Positions 22,350-31,332 of a stretch of DNA of 44,022 nt are shown one piece after another; position 1 is the first letter of the stretch, and each line of letters opens with the position of its first letter. The stretch is from assembly GCA_964503475.1 (NCBI GenBank), contig CAZCZU010000020.1:1-44022 (forward strand), written 5' to 3'. The position numbers and the translations under genes were made by a program. Origin of the DNA: CAZCZU01 sp964503475 (GTDB taxonomy: Bacteria > Pseudomonadota > Zetaproteobacteria > Mariprofundales > Mariprofundaceae). Below the pieces are notes generated by a model. It did no database searches and was not told where the DNA came from. It saw nothing but the letters and a program-made list of their open reading frames with translations.

Positions 22350-24176
22350 TCATTCCACCGTCACCGACTTGGCCAGGTTGCGCGGCTGGTCGACATCGGT
22401 GCCCTTCAGCAGGGCCACATGGTAGGCCAGCAACTGCAGCGGCACGCTGTAGACAATCGGCGCGGTACCCGGATAGATGTCGGACAGGGTCAGGTTATGG
22501 TAGTGGTCAAGGCCGATTTTCACCTTCTGGTCACTGAACAGGAACAGTTCACCGCCACGGGCACGCACCTCCTGCAGATTGGAGAGCACCTTTTCCAGCA
22601 GCGGATCGTCCGGCAGTGCACATACGACCGGAATGCTTTCGTCGACCAGCGCCAACGGCCCATGTTTCAGCTCTCCGGCAGGATAAGCCTCGGCGTGGAT
22701 GTAGGAGATCTCCTTCAACTTCAGCGCCCCTTCCATGGCCACCGGATAGAACGGTCCTCTCCCGAGGAACAGGGCGTTATGACGATTGGCAAACCCTTCT
22801 GCCATCGCCTTGATGGCATCGGCCAGTTGCAGCACTACCTCGATCTGTCGTGGCAGGGCATGCAGCTCATCGACCATCTTCTCTTCCTGTACCGCTGTCA
22901 GGCCGTGACGTCTGGCCAGGGCAATCATCAGCAGGCGCAGGGCGACCAGCTGGGTGGTAAAGGCCTTGGTCGAGGCAACGCCAATCTCGGTGCCGGCCCG
23001 GGTCATGAAACAGACATCCGACTCACGCACCAGCGAGCTCTCCGGCACATTGCAGACGGTTAGCGAACCGATATAGCCCTGCGACTTGCTCTCCCGGAGT
23101 GCAGCCAGCGTGTCGGCCGTCTCCCCTGATTGCGAGATGGTGATCAGCAGCGAGTCTTCCGGCACTACCACCTTTCTGTAGCGGTATTCACTGGCCACCT
23201 CGACACTGCAGGGGATACCGATCTCTTCCAGCCAGTAGCGCGCCACAAGCCCTGCGTGATAGCTGGTTCCGCAGGCCACAATCTGGACATGCCGGGCCCT
23301 GTCCAGCAGTGCGGTCGTCTCGTGGCCGAAGCTCGCCTCCATCAGGCGCCCTTTATGAATCCGCCCTTCAAGGGTTTCGGAAATCACGCCTGGCTGCTCA
23401 TAGATCTCCTTGAGCATATAATGGGCGTATGGGCCCTTGTCGACGCTGGCGTCGGTCAATGCCGACTGCTTCACAGGCCGTTCGACCATTTTTCCACTGG
23501 CATCGAAGACCGTGACGCCATCACGGCGCACCTCGGCAATATCCCTCTCCTCGAGGAAGATAAAGTTGCGGGTCACCGGCAGCAGTGCTGCCACATCGGA
23601 TGCGATGAAGTTTTCGCCCTCACCCAGCCCGATGACCAGGGGACTGCCCTCACGGGCCACCACGATACGATCGTTATCCTCAGGGCTCGCCGCGGCCAGG
23701 GCGTAGGCTCCCTCAAGTTCGCCGGACACCGCTTTCAGGGCCGAAAAGAGATCGGCGCCCGATTGCAGCTTCTCCGCCATCATGTGCGCAATCACTTCCG
23801 TATCGGTTTCGGAGGTAAACTCGTAACCAAGCCCGATCAGCCGGTCGCGCAATGCGTTGTGATTCTCGATAATGCCATTATGCACAATCGCGACCCGCAC
23901 GCCGCTCATGTGCGGGTGGGCATTACGCTCGGCCGGTGCGCCATGCGTGGCCCAGCGCGTATGGGCGATGCCGAGATCGCTATGAATGCCCGACTTATCG
24001 ACCAGCGCCTTCAACGCCGCCACCTTGCCCAAGGAACGGAATCGTTTCAGGCTGCCATCATGATCGCGCACCGCGACACCGGCGGAATCGTAGCCGCGAT
24101 ACTCCAGCCGCTGCAGACCGTCCATCAGCACCGGCAGCACATCCCTGCCGGCAATGGCTCCAACAATGCCGCACAT
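22350..24176 (-). CDS. glmS: Glutamine-fructose-6-phosphate aminotransferase
   Basis: A 608-aa enzyme that makes glucosamine-6-phosphate, the first step toward UDP-GlcNAc for peptidoglycan and LPS. The N-terminal glutaminase uses C2 after Met removal (MCGIVGAIAG), with RWATHGAP and HNGIIENH. The C-terminal part has two SIS sugar isomerase domains (ACGTSYHAG, ISQSGETADT, CFMTRAGTEIGVASTKAFT) and ends DQPRNLAKSVTVE as in Escherichia coli. Its start shares one base with the glmU stop (TGATG), so the two UDP-GlcNAc genes are coupled. No glmS ribozyme can exist in the zero-length gap. Confidence 0.98.
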   Translation of the reverse strand: MCGIVGAIAGRDVLPVLMDGLQRLEYRGYDSAGVAVRDHDGSLKRFRSLGKVAALKALVDKSGIHSDLGIAHTRWATHGAPAERNAHPHMSGVRVAIVHNGIIENHNALRDRLIGLGYEFTSETDTEVIAHMMAEKLQSGADLFSALKAVSGELEGAYALAAASPEDNDRIVVAREGSPLVIGLGEGENFIASDVAALLPVTRNFIFLEERDIAEVRRDGVTVFDASGKMVERPVKQSALTDASVDKGPYAHYMLKEIYEQPGVISETLEGRIHKGRLMEASFGHETTALLDRARHVQIVACGTSYHAGLVARYWLEEIGIPCSVEVASEYRYRKVVVPEDSLLITISQSGETADTLAALRESKSQGYIGSLTVCNVPESSLVRESDVCFMTRAGTEIGVASTKAFTTQLVALRLLMIALARRHGLTAVQEEKMVDELHALPRQIEVVLQLADAIKAMAEGFANRHNALFLGRGPFYPVAMEGALKLKEISYIHAEAYPAGELKHGPLALVDESIPVVCALPDDPLLEKVLSNLQEVRARGGELFLFSDQKVKIGLDHYHNLTLSDIYPGTAPIVYSVPLQLLAYHVALLKGTDVDQPRNLAKSVTVE

Positions 24177-25570
24177 CAGTCTTTCTTCTTCGGACGCTGC
24201 CAGTCCGGCACATGGCGCTGTTCAGGGCGGGCGGAGAGCGTCAGGCCATCGCGCTTCACCGGCTTGGTGATAATGCTGCCGGCACCGATTGTGGCGCCAT
24301 CCTCGACGCTGACCGGAGCCACCAGCTTGGTGTCCGAGCCGACAAACACCTGATTGCCGATCGTGGTCTGGTGTTTGTTGGCGCCGTCGTAGTTACAGGT
24401 GATCGTACCCGCACCGATATTGCATTCACTGCCCATCACCGTATCGCCGATGTAGCTCAGGTGGTTCACCTTGCTGCCACGTCCGATAACCGCTTTCTTG
24501 ATCTCAACAAAATTGCCGATGCGAACATCCTCGTCGAGCTTGGCCTGGGGGCGCAGGCGTGCAAACGGGCCGATCTGCGTGCGGCTGCCGGCATGCGCCT
24601 CCTCGATGTGGCTGAACGGATGCACGCGCGTATCGTCATCGAGCCATGCGTCCCTGATCACGGCATAGGGCCCGATCTCGCATTCATCACCGATGTGGGT
24701 ACTGCCCAGCAACTGGCAGCCGGCCCGGATCACCGTATCGATACCGATGTGCACCGAAGCCTCGATACGCACACTCTCCGGCTGTTCGATGGTGACTCCC
24801 TGCATCTGCCAGTCGACCATGATCCAGCGCTGCATAATCGACTCGACCGCAGAAAGCTGAGCCCGGTCATTCACGCCCAGCATCTCATCGGCATCCTTCA
24901 TCACAACGGCATTGACCTTGAGCCCCTCGGCACGTGCCAGGGTTACGACATCCGGCAGGTAGTACTCCTGCTGATCATTCCGGTTATCGGTTTTCTTCAG
25001 TAACTCGAACAGAAGCGGCGAACGGACACAGAAGATGCCGCTGCTCACTTCATTGATATGTTTTTGCTCCACGCTGGCATCGCGCTCTTCGACGATCCGG
25101 TCAACCTGGCCGCTCGCATCGCGAACCACGCGTCCATAGCCGGTCGCATCGCCGGGCATGGCGGAGAGGAAAGAGACATCGAAGCCGCCCTGCTGATGGG
25201 CTTCAAGCAGCATGGCCAGCGATTCCGGCTGTAGCAACGGTGTATCACCGCATACGATCAGAACGTTTTCCGCTTTGGCACATTCGCCTTCGGCCTGAAG
25301 CACGGCATGGCCGGTGCCTAGCTGCTGTTCCTGCTCTACCCAGGCAAGATTGGCCGGATTGCCGATGGCCGTGCGCACCTGTTCACCCTCGTGCCCGGTC
25401 ACGACAACAATTCCCTGCGGGGTCAGCACCTCAACACACTGCAGGACATGCTCAAGCATCGATTTGCCCAGCACGGGGTGCAGCACCTTGGGTGTCGCCG
25501 AACGCATGCGTTTACCCTTGCCGGCCGCCAGCACTACCACCTGAGTCTGCGGAAAATGGAAATCCTGCAT
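24176..25570 (-). CDS. glmU: Bifunctional UDP-GlcNAc pyrophosphorylase / GlcN-1-P acetyltransferase
   Basis: A 464-aa enzyme for the last two steps of UDP-GlcNAc synthesis. The N-terminal nucleotidyltransferase starts VVVLAAGKGKRMRSATPKVLHPV, with CGDTPLL and GYGRVVRD. The C-terminal half is a left-handed beta-helix with hexapeptide repeats (IGPFARLRPQAKL, VEIKKAVIGRGSKVNHLSYIGD, NIGAGTITCNYDG) where acetyl-CoA and GlcN-1-P bind. It is the first gene after the atp operon terminator and is coupled to glmS. The atp-glmU-glmS order is the same as in Escherichia coli and many other Gammaproteobacteria. Confidence 0.97.
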   Translation of the reverse strand: MQDFHFPQTQVVVLAAGKGKRMRSATPKVLHPVLGKSMLEHVLQCVEVLTPQGIVVVTGHEGEQVRTAIGNPANLAWVEQEQQLGTGHAVLQAEGECAKAENVLIVCGDTPLLQPESLAMLLEAHQQGGFDVSFLSAMPGDATGYGRVVRDASGQVDRIVEERDASVEQKHINEVSSGIFCVRSPLLFELLKKTDNRNDQQEYYLPDVVTLARAEGLKVNAVVMKDADEMLGVNDRAQLSAVESIMQRWIMVDWQMQGVTIEQPESVRIEASVHIGIDTVIRAGCQLLGSTHIGDECEIGPYAVIRDAWLDDDTRVHPFSHIEEAHAGSRTQIGPFARLRPQAKLDEDVRIGNFVEIKKAVIGRGSKVNHLSYIGDTVMGSECNIGAGTITCNYDGANKHQTTIGNQVFVGSDTKLVAPVSVEDGATIGAGSIITKPVKRDGLTLSARPEQRHVPDWQRPKKKD

Positions 25571-25673
25571 CCCTTGCCTCCGTTAACGAAACAGACCGCG
25601 ACCATCGGGCAGACGGCGGCGCTCATGCCGGCAATCGTCGGCTGCCGGGCCGGATTTTGCAAGCGGTCCGGAC

Positions 25674-25704
25674 ACAAAAAAAGGGCCGCAAGATGCGGCC
25701 CTTT
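25674..25704 (-). terminator. Terminator of the atp operon
   Basis: Ten-base-pair stem AAGGGCCGCA (25681-25690) and TGCGGCCCTT (25694-25703) with a three-base loop. The seven A residues before it read as a U-run on the minus strand, so it terminates transcription leaving atpC before glmU. Confidence 0.88.
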
Positions 25705-25716
25705 TCAACGTTTCGC

Positions 25717-26136
25717 TTAGTGTGATTTTTTCTTTTTACGAATCCAGGCCAGTCGGGCTGCAGCAAAGGCAAGCTCTGCCTCGGCACGGGCCAAGTCGGT
25801 GTCGCCCTGACGCTGTGCAACCAGCTCCTCGGCCTTGCGGGCCGCCTCGGATGCTTCCGCTTCGCTGAAGTCGGAAGCACGCTCGGCAGTATCCGCCAGC
25901 ACAGTGATCATCTCCGGCTGCACTTCAATGAAGCCACCCGAAACAAACACTTCGTCGAACTCCTCGCCACGCTTGAGGCGAAGTTCGCCCGGCTTCAGCG
26001 CACTGATCAGCGGCGAATGCTTCGGCATGATACCCAGCTCACCGGAAGCACCCGGTGCGATGACCATCTCCACCTCGCCGCGATAGACCTCGCGCTCAGC
26101 CGTGGCGACCAGGACCTGTACAGTCGAGGCTGCCAT
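25717..26136 (-). CDS. atpC: ATP synthase F1 subunit epsilon
   Basis: A 139-aa central-stalk subunit that links rotor to F1 and inhibits ATP hydrolysis. N-terminal beta-sandwich (VATAEREVYRGEVEMVIAPGASGELGIMPKHSPLISALKPG) and C-terminal helical hairpin (ASEAARKAEELVAQ, LARAEAELAFAAARLAWIRK). The start overlaps the atpD stop (TAATG). It is the last gene of the operon. Confidence 0.97.
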   Translation of the reverse strand: MAASTVQVLVATAEREVYRGEVEMVIAPGASGELGIMPKHSPLISALKPGELRLKRGEEFDEVFVSGGFIEVQPEMITVLADTAERASDFSEAEASEAARKAEELVAQRQGDTDLARAEAELAFAAARLAWIRKKKKSH

Positions 26137-27524
26137 TAGCCCTTGGCCTCCATCTTCTTGGCCTTCTCAACTGCCTGATCGATCGAGCCGACCATGTAGA
26201 AGGCCTGCTCCGGCAGGTGGTCGTAATCGCCAGCCAGGATGCCCTTGAAGCCCTTGATGGTGTCTTCCTTCTTGGCGTAGACGCCCGGGGCACCGGTGAA
26301 CACCTCGGCCACGTGGAACGGCTGCGACAGGAAGCGCTGAATCTTACGGGCACGCTGTACCAGCAGTTTGTCCTCTTCGGAGAGCTCGTCCATGCCCAGG
26401 ATGGCGATGATGTCCTGCAGCTCCTTGTAGCGCTGCAGGGTCTTCTGCACACCCTGTGCCACGTCGTAGTGCTCGATACCGATCACCTTCGGGTCCAGCT
26501 GTCGCGAGGTGGAGTCGAGCGGATCAACGGCCGGGTAGATGCCCAGCTCGGCGATCTGACGCGACAGAACAATGGTCGAATCCAGATGGGCAAACGTCGT
26601 TGCCGGGGCCGGATCGGTAAGGTCGTCGGCCGGTACGTATACGGCCTGTACAGAGGTAATGGAGCCGGTCTTGGTGGAAGCAATACGCTCCTGCAGACGA
26701 CCCATCTCCTCGGCCAGGTTCGGCTGGTAACCCACGGCGGACGGCATACGGCCCAGCAGTGCGGATACCTCAACACCGGCCAGCGAGTAGCGGTAGATGT
26801 TGTCGATGAAGATCAGAACGTCACGGCCTTCGTCACGGAAGTACTCAGCCATGGTCAGGCCGGTCAGGGCCACGCGCAGACGGTTGCCCGGAGGCTCGTT
26901 CATCTGGCCGTAAACAAGGGCAACCTTGTCCAGGACGTTCGACTCCTTCATCTCGTAATAGAAGTCGTTACCCTCACGGGTACGCTCACCAACACCGGCG
27001 AATACGGAGTAACCACCGTGTGCCTTGGCGATGTTGTTGATCAGCTCCATCATGTTCACGGTCTTGCCAACGCCGGCGCCGCCGAACAGGCCGACCTTAC
27101 CGCCCTTGGCAATCGGGGCCATCAGGTCGATCACCTTGATGCCGGTCTCGAGAATCTCGGCTGCCGGAGCCAGCTCCTCGAAGCTCGGAGCGGCACGGTG
27201 GATGGACCAGCGCTCTTCGGACTTAACCTCGCCGTCGAAGTCGATGCCTTCGCCGAGCACATTCATGATGCGGCCCAGGGTCTCCTTGCCGACCGGAACC
27301 TTGATGTGACCCTTGGTATCGGTCACTTCCATGCCGCGCTTCAGGCCGTCGGTCGTACCGAGGGCGATGGCGCGCACGGTGTTATCACCGATGTGCTGCT
27401 GGGTCTCCATGATCAGGTTGGCTTCCTTGATCTCCAGCGCGTTGTAAATCTGCGGCAGCTCACCCGAAGCGAAACGCACATCCACCACGGGACCGATTAC
27501 CTGCACAATGGTTCCTACACTCAT
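26136..27524 (-). CDS. atpD: ATP synthase F1 subunit beta
   Basis: The 462-aa catalytic subunit. Walker A is GGAGVGKTVNMMELI; the catalytic Glu lies in GERTREGND; the DELSEED-like lever is visible as MDELSEEDKLLV. The ATG at 27524 is chosen (MSVGTIVQVIGPVVDVRF) with GAGAGG upstream; the open frame to 27851 only covers the end of atpG in another frame. The start lies 32 bases after the atpG stop. Confidence 0.98.
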   Translation of the reverse strand: MSVGTIVQVIGPVVDVRFASGELPQIYNALEIKEANLIMETQQHIGDNTVRAIALGTTDGLKRGMEVTDTKGHIKVPVGKETLGRIMNVLGEGIDFDGEVKSEERWSIHRAAPSFEELAPAAEILETGIKVIDLMAPIAKGGKVGLFGGAGVGKTVNMMELINNIAKAHGGYSVFAGVGERTREGNDFYYEMKESNVLDKVALVYGQMNEPPGNRLRVALTGLTMAEYFRDEGRDVLIFIDNIYRYSLAGVEVSALLGRMPSAVGYQPNLAEEMGRLQERIASTKTGSITSVQAVYVPADDLTDPAPATTFAHLDSTIVLSRQIAELGIYPAVDPLDSTSRQLDPKVIGIEHYDVAQGVQKTLQRYKELQDIIAILGMDELSEEDKLLVQRARKIQRFLSQPFHVAEVFTGAPGVYAKKEDTIKGFKGILAGDYDHLPEQAFYMVGSIDQAVEKAKKMEAKG

Positions 27525-27556
27525 CTCTGTGACCTCTCCAAGTCTTTCGAATCTTT

Positions 27557-28411
27557 TTAGGCTGAAGCCTGGGCGCCAGCACTGATTTCCGCGATCTCCT
27601 GCGTGATCGCCGCCTGACGCGCCTTGTTGTATGTCACACGCAGGTCCTTGACGATGCTCTTGGCATTGTCGGTCGCGGCCTTCATGGCCACCATACGTGC
27701 GGACTGTTCGCAGGCCTTGTTCTCGAGTACGGCATGGTAAACCATCGCCTCGACGTAACGCTCGAGCAGACCTTCCAGCACTTCCTTGCTGTCCGGCTCG
27801 TACAGGTAGTCCCAGTAGCCCGGGTGCTCCTGCTCCTCCGGCTTCGGACACGGCAGCAGACGATTGACACGCGGCGTCTGCACCATGGTGTTGACGAACT
27901 CGCTAAATACCAGGCGAACCTCGTCCACTTCACCGTTCAGGAAGCGCTGCATGGCCACCTTGACCACACCGATGATGTCGGCCAGGTCCGGGGTATCCGG
28001 GATGTTGTCGACAGCACCCTGCAGGTCGGTAACGCGGCGCATGAACTGGCCACCGCGACGACCGACCGTATAGGCTTCGCTGCTGCCCTCGAAGGACTTC
28101 ACGACCTTCAGAGCCGCTTTCATCGTATTGGCATTCAGGCCACCGCACAGACCCTTGTCGGTGGTGATGACCACCAGGCCGATGCGCTTGACCTCATCCT
28201 TTTCCACCAGGAAGGGATGCTGGTACTCCGGATGCGCCTGCATCAGGTTGTGGACCACACGCTCGATACCCTCGGCGTAGGCACGCGCCATCAATACGCG
28301 CTCCTGAGCCTTGCGCATCTTGCTGGCCGCCACCATCTCCATCGCCTTGGTGATCTTGCCGGTGTTCTGAATGGCCTTGATCTGGCCGCGAATCTCCTTG
28401 GCTGAAGCCAC
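27557..28411 (-). CDS. atpG: ATP synthase F1 subunit gamma
   Basis: The 284-aa rotor shaft. The N-terminal helix ASAKEIRGQIKAIQNTGKITKAMEMVAASKMRKAQ and the C-terminal helix ATDNAKSIVKDLRVTYNKARQAAITQEIAEI form the coiled coil inside the alpha3beta3 ring; DKGLCGGLN is a conserved loop. Translation starts at GTG (28409-28411). The start is 11 bases from the atpA stop, a normal operon gap. Confidence 0.97.
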   Translation of the reverse strand: MASAKEIRGQIKAIQNTGKITKAMEMVAASKMRKAQERVLMARAYAEGIERVVHNLMQAHPEYQHPFLVEKDEVKRIGLVVITTDKGLCGGLNANTMKAALKVVKSFEGSSEAYTVGRRGGQFMRRVTDLQGAVDNIPDTPDLADIIGVVKVAMQRFLNGEVDEVRLVFSEFVNTMVQTPRVNRLLPCPKPEEQEHPGYWDYLYEPDSKEVLEGLLERYVEAMVYHAVLENKACEQSARMVAMKAATDNAKSIVKDLRVTYNKARQAAITQEIAEISAGAQASA

Positions 28412-28422
28412 TTCCGGACCCC

Positions 28423-29964
28423 TTAGTAGCTGCCGGTGGCCTTGAAGTCGGCCATCGCCTTCTTCAGACCCTCGGTAATCTGATCGCTCAGGGCAGCTTC
28501 CTCGTTGAGGGTATCAATCAGGGAAGAGTGGGAAGACTTCAGGTAGGCCATGTAAGCCTTCTCGAAATCAACCACCTTGCTGGCCTCGACGTCATCCAGG
28601 TCACCGTTGTTGAGGGCGAACAGGATGGCGGTGATCTCGGCAACACTCATCGGCGAGTTCTCGTTCTGCTTCAGGGCTTCCATACCGCGTTTACCACGCT
28701 CGATCTGCTGGCGGGTCGCCTCGTCCAGATCGGATGCGAACTGGGCGAATGCCGCCAGTTCACGGTACTGGGCCAGGTCAAGACGCAGACCGCCGCCAAC
28801 CTTCTTCACAGCCTTGGTCTGAGCCGCACCACCCACACGGGATACGGAGAGACCGACGTTCACGGCCGGACGCTGGCCGGAGTTGAACAGGCCGGTCTCG
28901 AGGAAGATCTGGCCGTCGGTGATGGAGATAACGTTGGTCGGTACGAATGCCGAAACGTCGCCTTCCTGGGTCTCGATGATCGGCAGAGCCGTCAGCGAAC
29001 CGGTCTGGCCCTTCACCTTACCCTTGGTGAACTCCTCGACATACTGCTCATTAACGCGGGATGCGCGCTCCAGCAGACGGGAGTGCAGGTAGAATACGTC
29101 ACCCGGGTAGGCTTCACGGCCCGGAGGGCGACGCAGAATCAGGGATACCTGACGGTAGGCCCAGGCCTGCTTGGTCAGGTCGTCGTATACAATCAGGGCA
29201 TCCTCACCGCGGTCGCGGAAGTACTCGCCCATGGTGCAGCCGGAGTACGGAGCCAGGTACTGCAGGGCAGCGGACTCGGCAGCGGTGGCCGCAACGATGA
29301 TGGTGTGATCCAGAGCGCCGTGCTCTTTCAGGGTGCGAACCACGTTGGCAACACTGGAGGCCTTCTGGCCGACAGCAACGTAGACACAGGTCACACCGGT
29401 ATCTTTCTGGTTGATGATGGAGTCGATCGCGATAGCGGTCTTACCGGTCTGACGGTCACCGATGATCAGCTCACGCTGGCCACGGCCAACCGGGATCATA
29501 GCGTCGATGGACTTGATACCCGTCGCCATCGGCTGGTCGACGCTCTTACGCCAGATCACGCCCGGTGCAACCTTCTCGACCGCGTCGGTCTCGGAAGCCT
29601 TGATCGGGCCCTTGCCGTCGATCGGGTGACCCAGTGCATTGACTACGCGACCCTTCAGCTCCGGACCAACCGGGACCTCGAAGATCTTGCCGGTGCACTT
29701 CACCTCGTCGCCTTCGCGCAGGTGGTCAAATTCACCGAAGATCACCGCACCGACGTTGTCCTCTTCCAGGTTCAACACCATGCCGCGGGTCTCGCCCGGG
29801 AACTCCAGCATTTCGCCAGCCATGGCGCCGGAGAGGCCGTGAATCAGCGCCACACCGTCACCGACGGTGATCAAACGACCCACGTTGGCATCGGCAGCAC
29901 CGGCCTCAAAGCCCTTGATCTGCTCTTTGATGATGGAACTGATTTCCGCTGTATCGAGCTTCAT
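28423..29964 (-). CDS. atpA: ATP synthase F1 subunit alpha
   Basis: The 513-aa non-catalytic nucleotide-binding subunit. Walker A is GDRQTGKTAIAID; YVAVGQK, the alpha signature region ALIVYDDLTKQAWAYRQ and PGREAYPGDVFYLHSRLLER are all present. The ATG at 29964 (MKLDTAEISSIIKEQIKG) has AGAGG seven bases before it; a TTG two codons earlier is less likely. The length equals that of the Escherichia coli protein. Confidence 0.98.
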   Translation of the reverse strand: MKLDTAEISSIIKEQIKGFEAGAADANVGRLITVGDGVALIHGLSGAMAGEMLEFPGETRGMVLNLEEDNVGAVIFGEFDHLREGDEVKCTGKIFEVPVGPELKGRVVNALGHPIDGKGPIKASETDAVEKVAPGVIWRKSVDQPMATGIKSIDAMIPVGRGQRELIIGDRQTGKTAIAIDSIINQKDTGVTCVYVAVGQKASSVANVVRTLKEHGALDHTIIVAATAAESAALQYLAPYSGCTMGEYFRDRGEDALIVYDDLTKQAWAYRQVSLILRRPPGREAYPGDVFYLHSRLLERASRVNEQYVEEFTKGKVKGQTGSLTALPIIETQEGDVSAFVPTNVISITDGQIFLETGLFNSGQRPAVNVGLSVSRVGGAAQTKAVKKVGGGLRLDLAQYRELAAFAQFASDLDEATRQQIERGKRGMEALKQNENSPMSVAEITAILFALNNGDLDDVEASKVVDFEKAYMAYLKSSHSSLIDTLNEEAALSDQITEGLKKAMADFKATGSY

Positions 29965-29998
29965 ATTCAACCTCTGATCACAATACTTTAAATCTTGT

Positions 29999-30523
29999 TC
30001 AGCCGACCATGGACCGCTTCAGGCCATCCAGCTTGCTTTTCAGTGAGTAGTCCAGCTTGCGGTCACCGATGCGCACCACGACGCCACCCAGGATCGACTC
30101 ATCCTTATTGACGTTCATGCGCACCTTGCGACCGGAGGCCTCGGAAAGCGCTGCAGCCAGCGCATCCTTCAGCTTGTCATCCAGATCAACGGCCACGCTG
30201 ACTTCGGCATCCACCTCACTCGAGGCAGCCGCAATCAGCTCTTCTACGAGGCTTGCGATCTCCGGCAGCAGCTGAACCTTGCCACGCTCGGCCAGCAGGG
30301 CAACGAGACGCTTGATCTCGTCACTGCCCTTGCCGCTGACAACCTTGTCGAACAGGCCGGCCTTGACGCTGGCCGGATAGGCCGGCGACTCCAGCACTGC
30401 CAGCACGTCGTCGTTGCCGGCGAATGCCGCTGCCTCGTTCAGGGCCGCCTGCAGCGGAGCACCCTCCTGAATCAGGTCGAACAGGGCCTGCGCGTAGCGA
30501 CGGGATACTTTCGCGGTGCTCAT
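29999..30523 (-). CDS. atpH: ATP synthase F1 subunit delta
   Basis: A 174-aa peripheral-stalk subunit that ties the b dimer to the top of F1. It shows the helical N-terminus SRRYAQALFDLIQEG and the C-terminal signature ESILGGVVVRIGDRKLDYSLKSKLDGLKRSM. The start overlaps the atpF stop by four bases (ATGA). Confidence 0.96.
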   Translation of the reverse strand: MSTAKVSRRYAQALFDLIQEGAPLQAALNEAAAFAGNDDVLAVLESPAYPASVKAGLFDKVVSGKGSDEIKRLVALLAERGKVQLLPEIASLVEELIAAASSEVDAEVSVAVDLDDKLKDALAAALSEASGRKVRMNVNKDESILGGVVVRIGDRKLDYSLKSKLDGLKRSMVG

Positions 30524-30999
30524 GCACCAAACCCTTGCTTGACGACATCCTCGATCAGCTGGGTGTGACGCTTGGCATCCAGCTCGGCATCCACCACACG
30601 GCTGGCAGCCTGCATGGCAATGTCTGCCACTTCATTACGCAGAGCCTGACGTGCACGAGCAACCTCGGCATTCAGCTCTTCCTTGCCGGCATCGACAATG
30701 GCTTCAGCCTCGGTGCGCGCCTTGTTGACCGACTCCTCCTGGAGTTCGGCTGCACGCTTCTCGGCTGCAGCGATAATCTCCTGAGCCTTGGCCTTGGCCT
30801 CAGCCAGCTGCGCGGCGATCTCCGCCTCGGCCTTGGCCTTGGCTTCAACACCTGCATCTGCAGCTGCCAGTCCCTCGGCGATCTTCTTGGCACGCGCTGC
30901 CATCAGATCGTTCAACGGACCGTACAGATGCCGCTTCAGGAGCCAGACTAGCGTCAGGAAGACGACGATCTGGCCAATAAATGTCAGGTCAACACTCAT
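30520..30999 (-). CDS. atpF: ATP synthase Fo subunit b
   Basis: A 159-aa peripheral-stalk subunit: one N-terminal membrane helix (about residues 5-22, TFIGQIVVFLTLVWLLKR), then a long Ala/Glu/Lys-rich helix forming the right-handed coiled coil (AEGLAAADAGVEAKAKAEAE). It ends four bases into atpH. Length is typical for Gammaproteobacteria (156 aa in Escherichia coli). Only one b gene is present, so the stalk is a b homodimer. Confidence 0.96.
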   Translation of the reverse strand: MSVDLTFIGQIVVFLTLVWLLKRHLYGPLNDLMAARAKKIAEGLAAADAGVEAKAKAEAEIAAQLAEAKAKAQEIIAAAEKRAAELQEESVNKARTEAEAIVDAGKEELNAEVARARQALRNEVADIAMQAASRVVDAELDAKRHTQLIEDVVKQGFGA

Positions 31000-31040
31000 G
31001 ACGCACCCTCACCGAATCAAATAATCTCAAAAGTCTCTTC

Positions 31041-31295
31041 TTATCCCAGGAACGGATTCGCGAACAGGAACCACAGTGCGAATGCCATGATGATGAACGG
31101 GAAAGACTCCATCAGACCAGCGAAGATGAACATGTTGAACATCAGCTGCGGACGCATTTCCGGCTGGCGTGCAATACCCTCGAGGGTCTTGGAGGTGATC
31201 AGGCCCCAGCCGATCGCCGAACCCAGGCCGGCAGCGGCCAGGATCACACCTACAGAGATCGCAGTAGCAGCGGTGATGATTACATTTGCTTCCAT
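31041..31295 (-). CDS. atpE: ATP synthase Fo subunit c
   Basis: An 84-aa c-ring subunit with two membrane helices and the polar loop ARQPEM. The ion-binding carboxylate is a glutamate in the second helix (AGLMESFPF). The first helix reads AAAGLGSAIGWGL, so the usual GxGxGxG packing motif is relaxed. A Trp occupies the place of the helix-1 Gln used for Na+ binding in sodium-type rings, while the Ser after the Glu is kept. Proton coupling is more likely, but this is inference. Confidence 0.96.
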   Translation of the reverse strand: MEANVIITAATAISVGVILAAAGLGSAIGWGLITSKTLEGIARQPEMRPQLMFNMFIFAGLMESFPFIIMAFALWFLFANPFLG

Positions 31296-31332
31296 TATCT
31301 ACTCCTATTAATAAAACAAGTCAGAAATAAAA

